A DNA stretch of 64,000 bases from Alteromonadaceae bacterium XY-R5 (GCA_001660395.1 LXWE01000008.1:62001-126000), one strand, 5' to 3'; counted from the stretch's first letter, positions 29,021 to 37,315 are shown. Program-made: numbers and translations. The notes: generated by a model not told the origin, from the letters alone.

Positions 29021-29374
29021 TCAACGACAAAAATAACGAACCAAGATCTGCATTTCAGCATAGAAGCTTTTCAGCTTTTGTTGCTCGCAAGCGGATAATG
29101 CCAGTGTCTGCAGCCGTTGTAGTGGCAGGCAGATTTGATCCAGGCAACCCTGACGCCAGTGATCCGGTAAATAGGTGTCACAGACACAGTCAAGCAACGT
29201 ACGCGCGACCCGATAACACTGCTGGCGCTGCAAGCGCACATCGCCATTAAAAGGCTCAGTAGCGGATTTTATGTACTGGCTAATAAGCTGCGGATCATCC
29301 GGAAAACGAGCCGTTAAAATGGCGCGTTCCTGTTCTTCCAGTGTGGTTGGCAGTGCGGCTGTTACGCTATTCAC
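29021..29374 (-). CDS. Small protein preceding fumC (FagA-like position)
   Basis: 117 residues from GTG 29374, which has AAGGAG six bases upstream; the ATG at 29392 has no ribosome-binding site. It is predicted helical with several cysteines (CYRVARTLLDCVCDTYLPDHWRQGC, given here in part as LLDCVCDTYLPDHW). No signal peptide. Pseudomonas has a small Fur-associated gene, fagA, in this place before fumC. I infer equivalence from position, size and regulation; there is no functional evidence. Confidence 0.72.
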   Translation of the reverse strand: MNSVTAALPTTLEEQERAILTARFPDDPQLISQYIKSATEPFNGDVRLQRQQCYRVARTLLDCVCDTYLPDHWRQGCLDQICLPLQRLQTLALSACEQQKLKSFYAEMQILVRYFCR

Positions 29375-29432
29375 CCCGAGCTCCTTTATCATTGGATCTG
29401 TGCTTGCCTGTGTCTTGGTGCTATTACCCTAG

Positions 29433-29469
29433 AGTATAAATTTTATTTTGTAAATGATAATTATTATCA
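29433..29469 (-). promoter_or_regulatory. Fur-repressed promoter of the fumC operon
   Basis: A perfect Fur box in the 7-1-7 form, TGATAATTATTATCA, lies at 29455-29469. On the minus strand a -35-like TTATCA (29460-29455) sits inside it, and 16 bp on is the -10 hexamer TATACT (29438-29433). Fur with Fe2+ would therefore block polymerase directly, and the operon would be expressed in low iron. Confidence 0.85.
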
Positions 29470-29582
29470 ATTGAGGTTTTTACGATTTCTGTTGTCTGAT
29501 TGTGAAGTGTAAAGAGTTGCTTATTCAGGTCGTTATGGTTAGCGTGTAAAAAAATACTCAATTTAGGCAGTGAGGGGCAGGG

Positions 29583-30173
29583 GTGGACTGGAAGACATTT
29601 GTGATTGAATTGCTGGATAAACTCGCCTGGCCGGGCGTATTTGTACTGACCCTGGTGACACTTAAAAAGCCTTTTGTCATGCTGATCCCACTGGCAAAAA
29701 AATTGAAATTTCGTGACCTTGAAGTAGAGTTCGGGCAAAAGCTGAAAGCCGTGTCGGATGAGGCCGAGCATGCCTTTCCCGAGTTAAAGAAAGACCGCAA
29801 AGCCAGTATTCTGAGTATGGCCGACAATATGCCCAATAGTGCGGTATTAGATGCCTGGGATAATGTCGATGCAGCCGCCCAGCACTTAATCTTAAGCCGC
29901 GGTATTCAGGTCAAATTTAATGGCCCGACAAAATACAAAACCATGGGCGAAGTCCTGCAACAGCATCAACTCATCGAGGTGAAAAAAGCCAAGCTGTTTG
30001 ATGAATTACGTAAGTTACGCAACAAGGTTGCCCATGCCAAAGGCTTTGAAGTGGGGCGTCTGGAAGCCATCCAGTATATTGAACTGTGTTTTATCCTCGC
30101 GGATTATTTGCATGGTGAAGCAGATCTGAAACCTGTTACATCAGAGGCAGTAGACATTAAGGCTGCGTCATAG
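29583..30173 (+). CDS. Membrane-anchored protein with HEPN-like motif (unknown)
   Basis: 196 residues from GTG 29583, with GAGGGG a few bases upstream. One or two hydrophobic segments (about 12-38, WPGVFVLTLVTL...VMLIPLA) are followed by a basic stretch and a cytoplasmic helical domain. That domain contains RNKVAH (Arg146 to His151), which fits the RNxxxH motif of HEPN domains, whose catalytic members are RNases. Placement is between a Fur-regulated operon and a CHAT-domain locus. I did not recognise a named family; HEPN membership is inferred from the motif and helical context alone. Confidence 0.7.
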   Translation: MDWKTFVIELLDKLAWPGVFVLTLVTLKKPFVMLIPLAKKLKFRDLEVEFGQKLKAVSDEAEHAFPELKKDRKASILSMADNMPNSAVLDAWDNVDAAAQHLILSRGIQVKFNGPTKYKTMGEVLQQHQLIEVKKAKLFDELRKLRNKVAHAKGFEVGRLEAIQYIELCFILADYLHGEADLKPVTSEAVDIKAAS

Positions 30174-30176
30174 TGC

Positions 30177-31613
30177 TTATGGCGTGGTGATTCGCGCAAA
30201 GGTGGCTATATCCAAACTCGCTTCTGCAGTTGCGGCTTTTACCGTTTTTATTTTCGCGAATCCGCGGGTTTTGGTAATGGCTGCCTGAGCGTTTCGATCG
30301 ACAAGAAAGTAATCACCCTCTTCAACCGTGTTTGGTAGTCTTCCACTTTTAATGAATGAAGTGTCGCTGGCAAATGCCTGCAAGGTTTCCTGCCCAAACG
30401 GCGGAATGATGGCAAAGCCACCATCACTGATGTCTATCCATTTATTCGCGTTTTCGGGTGGAACATAGAGTTCAAATGCGTAAGGCGCAGGTTCATCACG
30501 AAGGGGGAGAAGGTAGCTTTTACTTTCGGCTGAATTGCGAGTGTGGCCAAGAATGTAAATATATCCAGAGCGGTTAAGCTTGAGCATTAATTTCGCGGTC
30601 TCACCCTCGATAAAGGTTAAGTTATGACTGCCTTTATTCGTTTGTAATTCGACCCGGAAATCATCGGCTACTAACACGCCTTGTTTGATTAACTGTTCAA
30701 AGTCCAGAGTCTCGGGTTCAGTGCGCCAATTTTCATACAGCTTTGGTGCCAGTTGCCATACGCCTGTCCATTCAATCTTCCCATTTGGGTCCATCAGGCA
30801 AAAGCTAATGTCCATGTGATTTGCGTTCACTTGGTATGCACCGCTTAATTGGTAGTGAGAGTGCTGACTTGAGTCTGCCGCCACATTAGCGGGCAGATTC
30901 GCCTGCAATGTCTGATACAGGGCGTTGGCAAAGGGGGTAACTTCATGAGAGCCAACGGCTAAGGGTGCACTTATGATCAGGCCCCGGCGTGTGGACTTGG
31001 ATAAGACAGTTTGCGCGAGTTCCTGCAAGGATTGCGGACGGCTTTGGCGTATATCGAGTTGATGACGTAATTGCTGATAACTCAATGAGACAGATGGTAG
31101 TTTCTGATTTGGCAACAATAACTGATAGACAGTCAGGGCTTTTTCAAAAGCCTGATAGTCATTGGTTAATTGCTCCAGTTCGGCCAGGTTGACGCTCCCC
31201 GGATTGGCCGTCAGGGCTCGTTCGCCGTCATTTAACCTCCTACTGAGTTGCTGAAGTAAGGCACTGTACATGGGCGCTGCGGTGGACGTCGCCATAGAGG
31301 CTTCGCAGTGATAGCTGTTTTCTGGTGGGTGAAATGTGCAGGTCACTTTGGTGCCCAATAACTCCAGATTGGTTTGTGTTTTTGCACTCCACTGAAACAG
31401 GTTTTGCCCCTGGTTATCAGCCTGGCTGAAGGTTTGGCTTTCGATTTTGGTATACAGCTGGTTGGCAAGTGAGTCGAGGGTGCTCTTTTCAGCCCCCTTT
31501 TTACAGGATTCTTTGCCTGCGTAGTAGGCGCATTCAGCTAAGCCCGAAGCAGTTAACTCTATCGCCGTTACTGAAGCGGATAAACAGACAAGGAGCAGGG
31601 CTAACCATTTCAT
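30177..31613 (-). CDS. Secreted DUF4384-domain protein with LPP20-like N-terminus
   Basis: 478 residues from ATG 31613, with GAGGTG five bases upstream. A Sec signal peptide (MKWLALLLVCLSASVTA) is cleaved near residue 17. Next come an LPP20/SHS2-like segment (about 20-110), a middle domain and a C-terminal DUF4384-type domain (about 310-430; FIEGETAKLMLKLNRSGYIYIL). DUF4384 domains often accompany CHAT or caspase-like proteases. It diverges, 99 bp away, from a CHAT lipoprotein, suggesting the two act together in the periplasm or at the outer membrane. Function unknown. Confidence 0.8.
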   Translation of the reverse strand: MKWLALLLVCLSASVTAIELTASGLAECAYYAGKESCKKGAEKSTLDSLANQLYTKIESQTFSQADNQGQNLFQWSAKTQTNLELLGTKVTCTFHPPENSYHCEASMATSTAAPMYSALLQQLSRRLNDGERALTANPGSVNLAELEQLTNDYQAFEKALTVYQLLLPNQKLPSVSLSYQQLRHQLDIRQSRPQSLQELAQTVLSKSTRRGLIISAPLAVGSHEVTPFANALYQTLQANLPANVAADSSQHSHYQLSGAYQVNANHMDISFCLMDPNGKIEWTGVWQLAPKLYENWRTEPETLDFEQLIKQGVLVADDFRVELQTNKGSHNLTFIEGETAKLMLKLNRSGYIYILGHTRNSAESKSYLLPLRDEPAPYAFELYVPPENANKWIDISDGGFAIIPPFGQETLQAFASDTSFIKSGRLPNTVEEGDYFLVDRNAQAAITKTRGFAKIKTVKAATAEASLDIATFARITTP

Positions 31614-31712
31614 TTTCACCTCATATCGAAAATAGCTTTTTTTAAACAAAAGATTACTGATAGTGTGAATAAATATCTAGCGCGAATGACTAAGACAGTA
31701 ATGGAAAATAAG

Positions 31713-34064
31713 ATGGCGGATAGAATCCTTGTGCGGCTGGTTTTTTGTTTTGCCCTAATGCTTTGCGTATCTTCCCTGCAGGGATGTATCAGCGTTTTAA
31801 AAGTAAATAGCTATTTTGGTGAGGGCAATTATGCCGGCGTTGTGTCCGAGGTCGAAAAAGAACATAAAACGCTAGCGACCACCCCTTTACATGAGCTGTA
31901 CTTTCTTTGCGCTTCATATTATGAAATCAGAGAATACGCTAAGTTTAATTCCTGTGCTGACTATATTCTTCGCCATCCCGATCCGGCGACAGAGTTTTAT
32001 CCGGGCGCAGCGCCTACATACGTGAATAAAGGGGAATTTCAGGCACTGATCTACAGTTATCAGGCACGTATGTTATTAGAATTTGGTGAATATCAGACAG
32101 CGTTGGAACAAGCTGACAAGGCGTATGCTATGTTTCTGCGTGAAACCTCAGATGAGTACCGTTTACTTTATAATCGAATCCCTCCTCTTGAAGTAAAGGC
32201 ACTGGCCAATATTTACCTTCATAATCTACAACCTGTTCCCGACCTCATCAAAGAAATCCAGAGCATAGATACTTACTCACCCTTTGTGCGTTCTATTTTG
32301 TCGGAGATGAGGCAAACGGCACTGGCGCGGATTTATTTCGCTCAGCAAAATTATCCTGACGCCAGAAAGGCGCTGGAACAGGAAACTACCGACCCATTTA
32401 AGTACCTGATTAAGCCTTTTATCTTATTAGTCGAAGACACCAGCCTGGATGATAATGTTCGCGAGGGCGCTTTACGTATCCCCAAATTCTATATGCTCAC
32501 CAAATCCTATCTGGAAACGGGTGAGACAACGCTGGCTCGTCAGGGTTTAGATGCGTTGCTCGCAAACCCAGTGACCCAAAGTATGGGAAATATTTATTGG
32601 CTAGTCCTCAAAGACAGAGCCCAGCTCGCCTGGGAGGCTGGAGAAAAAGATCTGGCGGTGAACTTGCTGGTGCAAGCAACGGAGGTAATCGAGGGGCAAC
32701 GGGCAACCATTCAGGCAGAAGCGTATAAAATCGGATTTGTCGGGGACAAGCAGGATGTCTACAGAGAGCTAATTGCGCATCTGTACGAATTAAATCAGCC
32801 AGCCCAAGCCTTTGTGTATGCCGAAAAAGCCAAGGCGCGTGCGCTTGTGGATTTGCTGGCAGGCAAGCAGCAGTTTCAGGCATCAGAACAAACAGTAAAG
32901 GCCGACATTGCTGAGCTGATGGAGCTTGAGCAAAAAATGGGTCCAGAAACTCTTGAAGCGATTAAGACCGGATCACAAACCCGCGGTCTTTTGCTGCGTA
33001 AACGCCAGCAACTGGCGGCAAACGCACCCGAAGTTGCTTCTCTTGTCTCTGTGAGCGAAGTGCATACTTCTGCCTTGCAGCAGAGTTTGGCAGCGGATGA
33101 GCAACTGGTGGAATTTTATGGCGACAATAACGGCTATTTTGCATTCGTATTAGATCGCACCAGAGTGCAGATGGTACAACTGCCAGCAGTTAATCTGACG
33201 GCGGCAGTAAGCAAGTTTAGAAGAGATATTCTTAATACTGCGAGCGATGACTGGAGAGCCTCGTCGGAGGCTTTATATCGTGCTCTTTTTGCACCTATTG
33301 CCGCCATGATTCAGCAGCCTAAATTATTAATCGTGCCGCATGGCCCGTTACATTATGTTCCGTTTGCAGCGCTGTTCGATGGGCAATCGTTTTTAATCGA
33401 TTCTTACACCATACGCACTTTGCCTGCCGCGAGCGTGCTCGAATATATCAGGACGCCGGATTCGAACAATCCGTTGCCCATTCTTGCACTGGGAAATCCT
33501 GATCTGGGAGATGCCACATTAGATTTGCCTGGTGCGGAACATGAAGTGGATGCTTTGGCGGGCGTGGAAGCGAATGCCATTGTGGCGAAGCGCAAACAGG
33601 CAACGGAAACCTTGGTGAAAAAATATGCGCAGTCAACCTCGGTATTGCATATTGCCTCGCATGGAGAATTTGACCCGCAGGCGCCTTTGCAATCACGCTT
33701 ATTACTGGCGCCCGACAGCGAAAATGATGGTTCATTAACGGTAAGTGAATTGTATGATTTGAGATTAAATGCCGATTTGGTCACCTTAAGTGCATGCCAA
33801 ACGGGCCTGGGGGACATTCAGTCGGGGGATGATGTGATTGGTTTAACTCGCGGCTTTTTGTTTGCCGGAGCCTCCAATATTATCGCTAGCCTATGGGTCG
33901 TAGATGATGACGCCACATCGCGCCTGATGGTGAATTTCTACCAAAATCTTAAACAGCAATCGACAGGGCAGGCACTTCGTGCCGCGCAACTTAAGATCAA
34001 ACAGGGTTATCGTAAACATCCTTATTACTGGGCAGCGTTTGAGCTGACGGGATCCGGGGTTTAG
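31713..34064 (+). CDS. CHAT-domain peptidase lipoprotein with helical repeats
   Basis: 783 residues if started at ATG 31713; earlier in-frame starts at 31665, 31686 and 31701 lack ribosome-binding sites too. From 31713 the N-terminus is a lipoprotein signal ending VSSLQGC (Cys25), and the residue after Cys is Ile, so outer-membrane sorting is expected. Residues about 40-400 are TPR-like helices. The C-terminal CHAT domain (about 470-783) keeps the caspase-type dyad: His650 in HIASHGEF and Cys695 in LSACQTGLG. Most described CHAT proteins are cytoplasmic, so envelope location is notable. Divergent partner: the DUF4384 protein. Confidence 0.88.
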   Translation: MADRILVRLVFCFALMLCVSSLQGCISVLKVNSYFGEGNYAGVVSEVEKEHKTLATTPLHELYFLCASYYEIREYAKFNSCADYILRHPDPATEFYPGAAPTYVNKGEFQALIYSYQARMLLEFGEYQTALEQADKAYAMFLRETSDEYRLLYNRIPPLEVKALANIYLHNLQPVPDLIKEIQSIDTYSPFVRSILSEMRQTALARIYFAQQNYPDARKALEQETTDPFKYLIKPFILLVEDTSLDDNVREGALRIPKFYMLTKSYLETGETTLARQGLDALLANPVTQSMGNIYWLVLKDRAQLAWEAGEKDLAVNLLVQATEVIEGQRATIQAEAYKIGFVGDKQDVYRELIAHLYELNQPAQAFVYAEKAKARALVDLLAGKQQFQASEQTVKADIAELMELEQKMGPETLEAIKTGSQTRGLLLRKRQQLAANAPEVASLVSVSEVHTSALQQSLAADEQLVEFYGDNNGYFAFVLDRTRVQMVQLPAVNLTAAVSKFRRDILNTASDDWRASSEALYRALFAPIAAMIQQPKLLIVPHGPLHYVPFAALFDGQSFLIDSYTIRTLPAASVLEYIRTPDSNNPLPILALGNPDLGDATLDLPGAEHEVDALAGVEANAIVAKRKQATETLVKKYAQSTSVLHIASHGEFDPQAPLQSRLLLAPDSENDGSLTVSELYDLRLNADLVTLSACQTGLGDIQSGDDVIGLTRGFLFAGASNIIASLWVVDDDATSRLMVNFYQNLKQQSTGQALRAAQLKIKQGYRKHPYYWAAFELTGSGV

Positions 34065-34098
34065 CGCGCCCGAATATCTTGCTTGCAGCTTCTATTGC

Positions 34099-34139
34099 AC
34101 GATACACTTCATATATGTTTCGTATATAAAGTGTATCGT
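34099..34139. promoter_or_regulatory. 41-bp near-perfect inverted repeat, probable operator of the parD-like/map pair
   Basis: Arms 34099-34117 and 34121-34139 match in 17 of 19 positions, with only 3 bp between. The repeat ends one base before the ATG of the ParD-like gene and leaves no room for a Shine-Dalgarno. Autoregulation by the ribbon-helix-helix-type product is the simplest explanation; a start-masking RNA hairpin is the alternative. Confidence 0.7.
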
Positions 34140-34140
34140 C

Positions 34141-34368
34141 ATGGGTATCGTAAAAATTTCCGATCAGCTACATGAAGAAATCCGCCGTGCCAGCAATGTG
34201 ATGGCGCGTTCTATTAATTCTCAGGCCGAGTTCTGGATCAAAATGGGCATGCAGGCCGAATTAAACCCAACCATGACCTTTAATGAGCTGGTGACCCAGT
34301 TGTTACGCAGTGAGCAGGCCGCCGGTCAGGTATACAGCCGGGTGGATGAGGCTGTTACCCATGAGTGA
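34141..34368 (+). CDS. ParD-like antitoxin-family protein
   Basis: 75 residues of the ParD-like (DUF3423-type) family: MGIVKISDQLHEEIRRASNVM gives a ribbon-helix-helix N-terminus (written here as MGIVKISDQLHEEIRRAS), then ARSINSQAEFWIKMGMQAE. The expected ParE toxin is not present; the next gene, overlapping by 8 bp, is a methionine aminopeptidase. No ribosome-binding site is visible, so the mRNA may be leaderless or start inside the inverted repeat. DNA-binding autoregulator is the best guess. Confidence 0.82.
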   Translation: MGIVKISDQLHEEIRRASNVMARSINSQAEFWIKMGMQAELNPTMTFNELVTQLLRSEQAAGQVYSRVDEAVTHE

Positions 34369-35140
34369 AGTGATCCTCAAATCCGCTGAACAGCGGGAGT
34401 TAATGCGTATTTCAGGGCAATTGCTGGCCAAAGTTTTTGCCATGCTGGATGGCTTTGTGCGCCCCGGTATCAGTACCATGGATATTAATGATCAGGTGGA
34501 AGCCTTTATCGTTGAAGAGTTGCAGGCTCGCCCCGCCAGTAAGGGCCAGTATGGCTTTCAGTACGCCTTAAATACCTCCCCTAATGAAGTGATTTGTCAT
34601 GGTGTACCCAGCAAAAGCGTGATCCTGAAAGGTACCGATATTATCAATCTGGACATTACCCTGGAAAAGCACGGCTATATTGCTGATTCCAGCAAGATGT
34701 ATGTGATGCCAGAAGCGCCCTTTCTAGCTCGCAAACTGGTCAAAGATACCTATGACGCCATGTGGCTGGGGATTAAAGAAGTTCGTCCAGGCGCGAGGCT
34801 GGGTGATGTGGGCTTTGCTATTCAAAGCTTTGCCGAAAAGCAGGGTTACAGTGTCGTGCGCGAATACTGTGGCCACGGCATCGGCGAAGAAATGCATGAA
34901 GAGCCGCAGGTGCTGCATTATGGTATGCGCAACACCGGTTTAGAATTGCAGGAAGGGATGACCTTTACTATCGAACCGATGATCAATCAGGGCACCTCCA
35001 GAGGCAAAACCAAAAAGGATGGCTGGACGGTGGTCACCCGGGATAAAAAGCTCTCTGCTCAATGGGAGCATACGGTACTGGTTACTGCTACTGGCTATGA
35101 AGTGCTGACCCTGCGCGAAGAAGAACGTGAACTAATTTAA
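34361..35140 (+). CDS. map: Type I methionine aminopeptidase (paralogue coupled to ParD-like gene)
   Basis: Removes N-terminal methionine from nascent proteins. 259 residues from ATG 34361, with GAGG about 9 bases upstream; the frame runs further back but that would overlap the ParD-like gene more. All metal ligands are in place: DIINLDITLEKHGYIADSS (two Asp), CGHGIGEEMHEEP (His), FTIEPM (Glu) and QWEHTVLVT (Glu). Since the housekeeping map usually lies next to rpsB, this is probably a second copy, though the rest of the genome is not visible. The overlap implies translational coupling to the ParD-like gene. Confidence 0.93.
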   Translation: MSEVILKSAEQRELMRISGQLLAKVFAMLDGFVRPGISTMDINDQVEAFIVEELQARPASKGQYGFQYALNTSPNEVICHGVPSKSVILKGTDIINLDITLEKHGYIADSSKMYVMPEAPFLARKLVKDTYDAMWLGIKEVRPGARLGDVGFAIQSFAEKQGYSVVREYCGHGIGEEMHEEPQVLHYGMRNTGLELQEGMTFTIEPMINQGTSRGKTKKDGWTVVTRDKKLSAQWEHTVLVTATGYEVLTLREEERELI

Positions 35141-35148
35141 GCGTATTT

Positions 35149-35177
35149 GGCAGGTGTGATCTGTAGGCTCACCTGCC
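35149..35177 (+). terminator. Hairpin after map
   Basis: GGCAGGTG (35149-35156) and CACCTGCC (35170-35177) pair perfectly, 8 bp after the map stop. No T-run follows, so it may be a rho-dependent or stabilising hairpin. Confidence 0.5.
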
Positions 35178-35271
35178 CGCTGCTGCTCTTATCCTAAAGA
35201 TGCTCAAGATAAACATTCGCTGAATATGCCGTCATCAAATTGGCATATTGCGGGATTCTGCTACCTTTTCC

Positions 35272-35299
35272 CTTGAAATTTGTATGGTCTCCCCCACAT
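35272..35299 (+). promoter_or_regulatory. Sigma-32-type promoter of hslVU
   Basis: CTTGAAA (35272-35278) is an exact heat-shock -35 element. After 13 bp, CCCCACAT (35292-35299) closely matches the -10 consensus CCCCATNT. Transcription would start near 35306, giving a leader of about 67 nt. The sigma factor is encoded by rpoH in this window. Confidence 0.82.
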
Positions 35300-35319
35300 A
35301 GGATCTCATCTTCACACTA

Positions 35320-35349
35320 GGTTGTGGGAGGCTTATCTATCCTGCAACC
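35320..35349 (+). promoter_or_regulatory. Leader hairpin of the hslVU mRNA
   Basis: GGTTGTGGGA (35320-35329) and TCCTGCAACC (35340-35349) form a 10-bp stem with two G-U pairs and a 10-nt loop inside the predicted 5' leader. A 5' stem-loop that stabilises the transcript has been described for E. coli hslVU; this looks like its counterpart. Confidence 0.6.
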
Positions 35350-35372
35350 CTTAAAGAATTAAGGATCGACCT

Positions 35373-35897
35373 GTGACTACAATTGTGTCTGTTCGTCGTG
35401 ATAATCAAGTGGTCATCGCCGGAGATGGCCAGGTGTCATTGGGTAACACCGTGATGAAAGGTAACGCGCGTAAAGTCCGTCGTTTATACCACGATAAAGT
35501 GTTGGCGGGTTTCGCTGGCGGTACGGCTGATGCGTTTACTTTGTTTGAACGTTTTGAGTCTAAACTTGAACTCCATCAGGGGCATTTAGTGAAAGCCGCG
35601 GTAGAGCTGGCTAAAGACTGGCGCACGGATCGCATGCTGCGCCGTCTCGAAGCCTTACTGGCGGTTGCAGACCACACTGCCTCGCTAATCATCACAGGTA
35701 ACGGTGATGTAGTGCAGCCAGAACATGACCTGATTGCTATTGGTTCAGGCGGTAACTATGCCCAGGCAGCTGCGACAGCCTTACTGGAAAATACCAGTTT
35801 AAGTGCGCAGGAAATTGCAGAAAAAAGTCTGAAGATTGCCGGTGATATCTGTGTGTTCACCAACCACCATCAGACCATCGAGACTCTGAGCTACTAA
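35373..35897 (+). CDS. hslV: ATP-dependent protease peptidase subunit HslV
   Basis: Threonine peptidase of the HslUV (ClpQY) proteasome-like complex in the cytoplasm. GTG start at 35373, with AAGGA upstream; after Met removal the N-terminus is TTIVSVRR with catalytic Thr1. [22 protein letters not shown] and [14 protein letters not shown] are family motifs (given in parts: [21 protein letters not shown]). The 174 residues are the usual length. First gene of hslV-hslU, with heat-shock promoter and hairpin leader upstream. Confidence 0.98.
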   Translation: MTTIVSVRRDNQVVIAGDGQVSLGNTVMKGNARKVRRLYHDKVLAGFAGGTADAFTLFERFESKLELHQGHLVKAAVELAKDWRTDRMLRRLEALLAVADHTASLIITGNGDVVQPEHDLIAIGSGGNYAQAAATALLENTSLSAQEIAEKSLKIAGDICVFTNHHQTIETLSY

Positions 35898-35932
35898 GCC
35901 CGGCAAGCATTAACAGAATTTAAGGTGTAATC

Positions 35933-37264
35933 ATGTCAGAAATGACTCCAAGAGAAATTGTCCACGAACTGGACCGCCACATTATCGGCCAGCAAAAAGC
36001 TAAACGTGCCGTGTCAATCGCGTTGCGTAACCGCTGGCGTCGTATGCAGCTTGAACCTGAGCTGCGCCAGGAAGTGACGCCGAAAAATATCCTGATGATT
36101 GGCCCGACCGGTGTCGGTAAAACCGAAATTGCCCGCCGTTTGGCAAAACTTGCCAATGCGCCTTTTATCAAAGTGGAAGCGACCAAGTTCACCGAAGTGG
36201 GCTATGTGGGCAAAGAGGTCGAAAGCATTATTCGTGACCTTGCCGATATCGCTGTGAAGATGACCAAAGAGCAGGAAATGGCCAAGGTTAAATTCCGCGC
36301 TGAAGAAACGGCAGAAGATCGCATTTTGGATGTGCTGTTACCGCCAGCGGAAAGCCCCTGGGGTGAGAAAGAGCGCACCGAAGATAAAGGCACCCGTCAG
36401 GCCTTTCGTAAAAAGCTGCGCGAAGGTCAGTTAGACGATAAAGAAATTGAAATTGATGTTGCCCTGCCACAGGTGGGTGTGGAAATTATGGCACCTCCTG
36501 GGATGGAAGAAATGACCAACCAGCTGCAGGGGATGTTCCAAAACCTGTCCGGTAACACCAAAAAGAAGAAAAAGCTGAAGATAAAAGATGCCCTGAAGAT
36601 GCTGGTGGAAGAAGAAGCCGCCAGATTGGTGAATCAGGAAGATCTGAAAGAAAAGGCCATTTATTCGGTGGAACAAAACGGTATCGTTTTTATCGATGAG
36701 ATCGACAAAATCTGTAAGCGCGAAGGCAGCTCCAGCAGCGCTGATGTCAGCCGTGAAGGTGTGCAGCGCGACCTGTTGCCACTGGTGGAAGGCAGCACAG
36801 TATCGACTAAACACGGTATGGTCAAAACCGACCATATTCTGTTTATTGCCTCAGGTGCCTTCCAGATGGCCAAGCCGTCGGATTTGATCCCTGAACTGCA
36901 AGGCCGTCTGCCTATCCGGGTAGAACTGCAGGCCCTGTCGGCAGACGATTTTGTGCGTATTCTGACGGAACCCAATGCGTCGTTAACCGAGCAATATCGC
37001 GCCCTGATGAAAACCGAAGGAGTCGATATCACCTTTACCGAAGATGGTATTAAGCGTATTGCCGAGGCCGCCTGGCAGGTGAATGAGCGCACTGAAAATA
37101 TCGGTGCCCGTCGTCTGCATACTGTAATGGAACGTCTGATGGAAGATATTTCTTTCGACGCCTCAGAAAAGCAGGGCGAAGCCTTTTTAATTGATGCAGC
37201 TTACGTTAACAGTCATTTGGATATGCTGGTGGATAACGAAGATTTGAGTCGTTTCATCCTTTAA
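35933..37264 (+). CDS. hslU: ATP-dependent protease ATPase subunit HslU
   Basis: AAA+ unfoldase that feeds Hsl[35 protein letters not shown] opens the protein (recognised from [14 protein letters not shown]). Walker A is GPTGVGKTE, Walker B is VFIDEIDKI, sensor regions lie near [19 protein letters not shown], and the I domain is at about 110-240. The C-terminus DLSRFIL is the tail that inserts into HslV and activates it. 35 bp after hslV, so one operon. Confidence 0.98.
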   Translation: MSEMTPREIVHELDRHIIGQQKAKRAVSIALRNRWRRMQLEPELRQEVTPKNILMIGPTGVGKTEIARRLAKLANAPFIKVEATKFTEVGYVGKEVESIIRDLADIAVKMTKEQEMAKVKFRAEETAEDRILDVLLPPAESPWGEKERTEDKGTRQAFRKKLREGQLDDKEIEIDVALPQVGVEIMAPPGMEEMTNQLQGMFQNLSGNTKKKKKLKIKDALKMLVEEEAARLVNQEDLKEKAIYSVEQNGIVFIDEIDKICKREGSSSSADVSREGVQRDLLPLVEGSTVSTKHGMVKTDHILFIASGAFQMAKPSDLIPELQGRLPIRVELQALSADDFVRILTEPNASLTEQYRALMKTEGVDITFTEDGIKRIAEAAWQVNERTENIGARRLHTVMERLMEDISFDASEKQGEAFLIDAAYVNSHLDMLVDNEDLSRFIL

Positions 37265-37286
37265 TCAGCACAAGGTCCTATGTAAT

Positions 37287-37315
37287 AAAAAACCGGTCAT
37301 GCGACCGGTTTTTTT
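37287..37315. terminator. Bidirectional terminator after hslU
   Basis: AAAACCGGTC / GACCGGTTTT hairpin with a four-base loop, A-run on the left and seven T on the right, between convergent hslU and a chemoreceptor gene. Confidence 0.92.

Noticed and set aside
34361-35140. Methionine aminopeptidase gene as the housekeeping map
   Set aside because: The housekeeping gene normally neighbours rpsB and tsf, absent here, and this one is coupled to a ParD-like gene; a second copy is more likely, although the rest of the genome was not visible.
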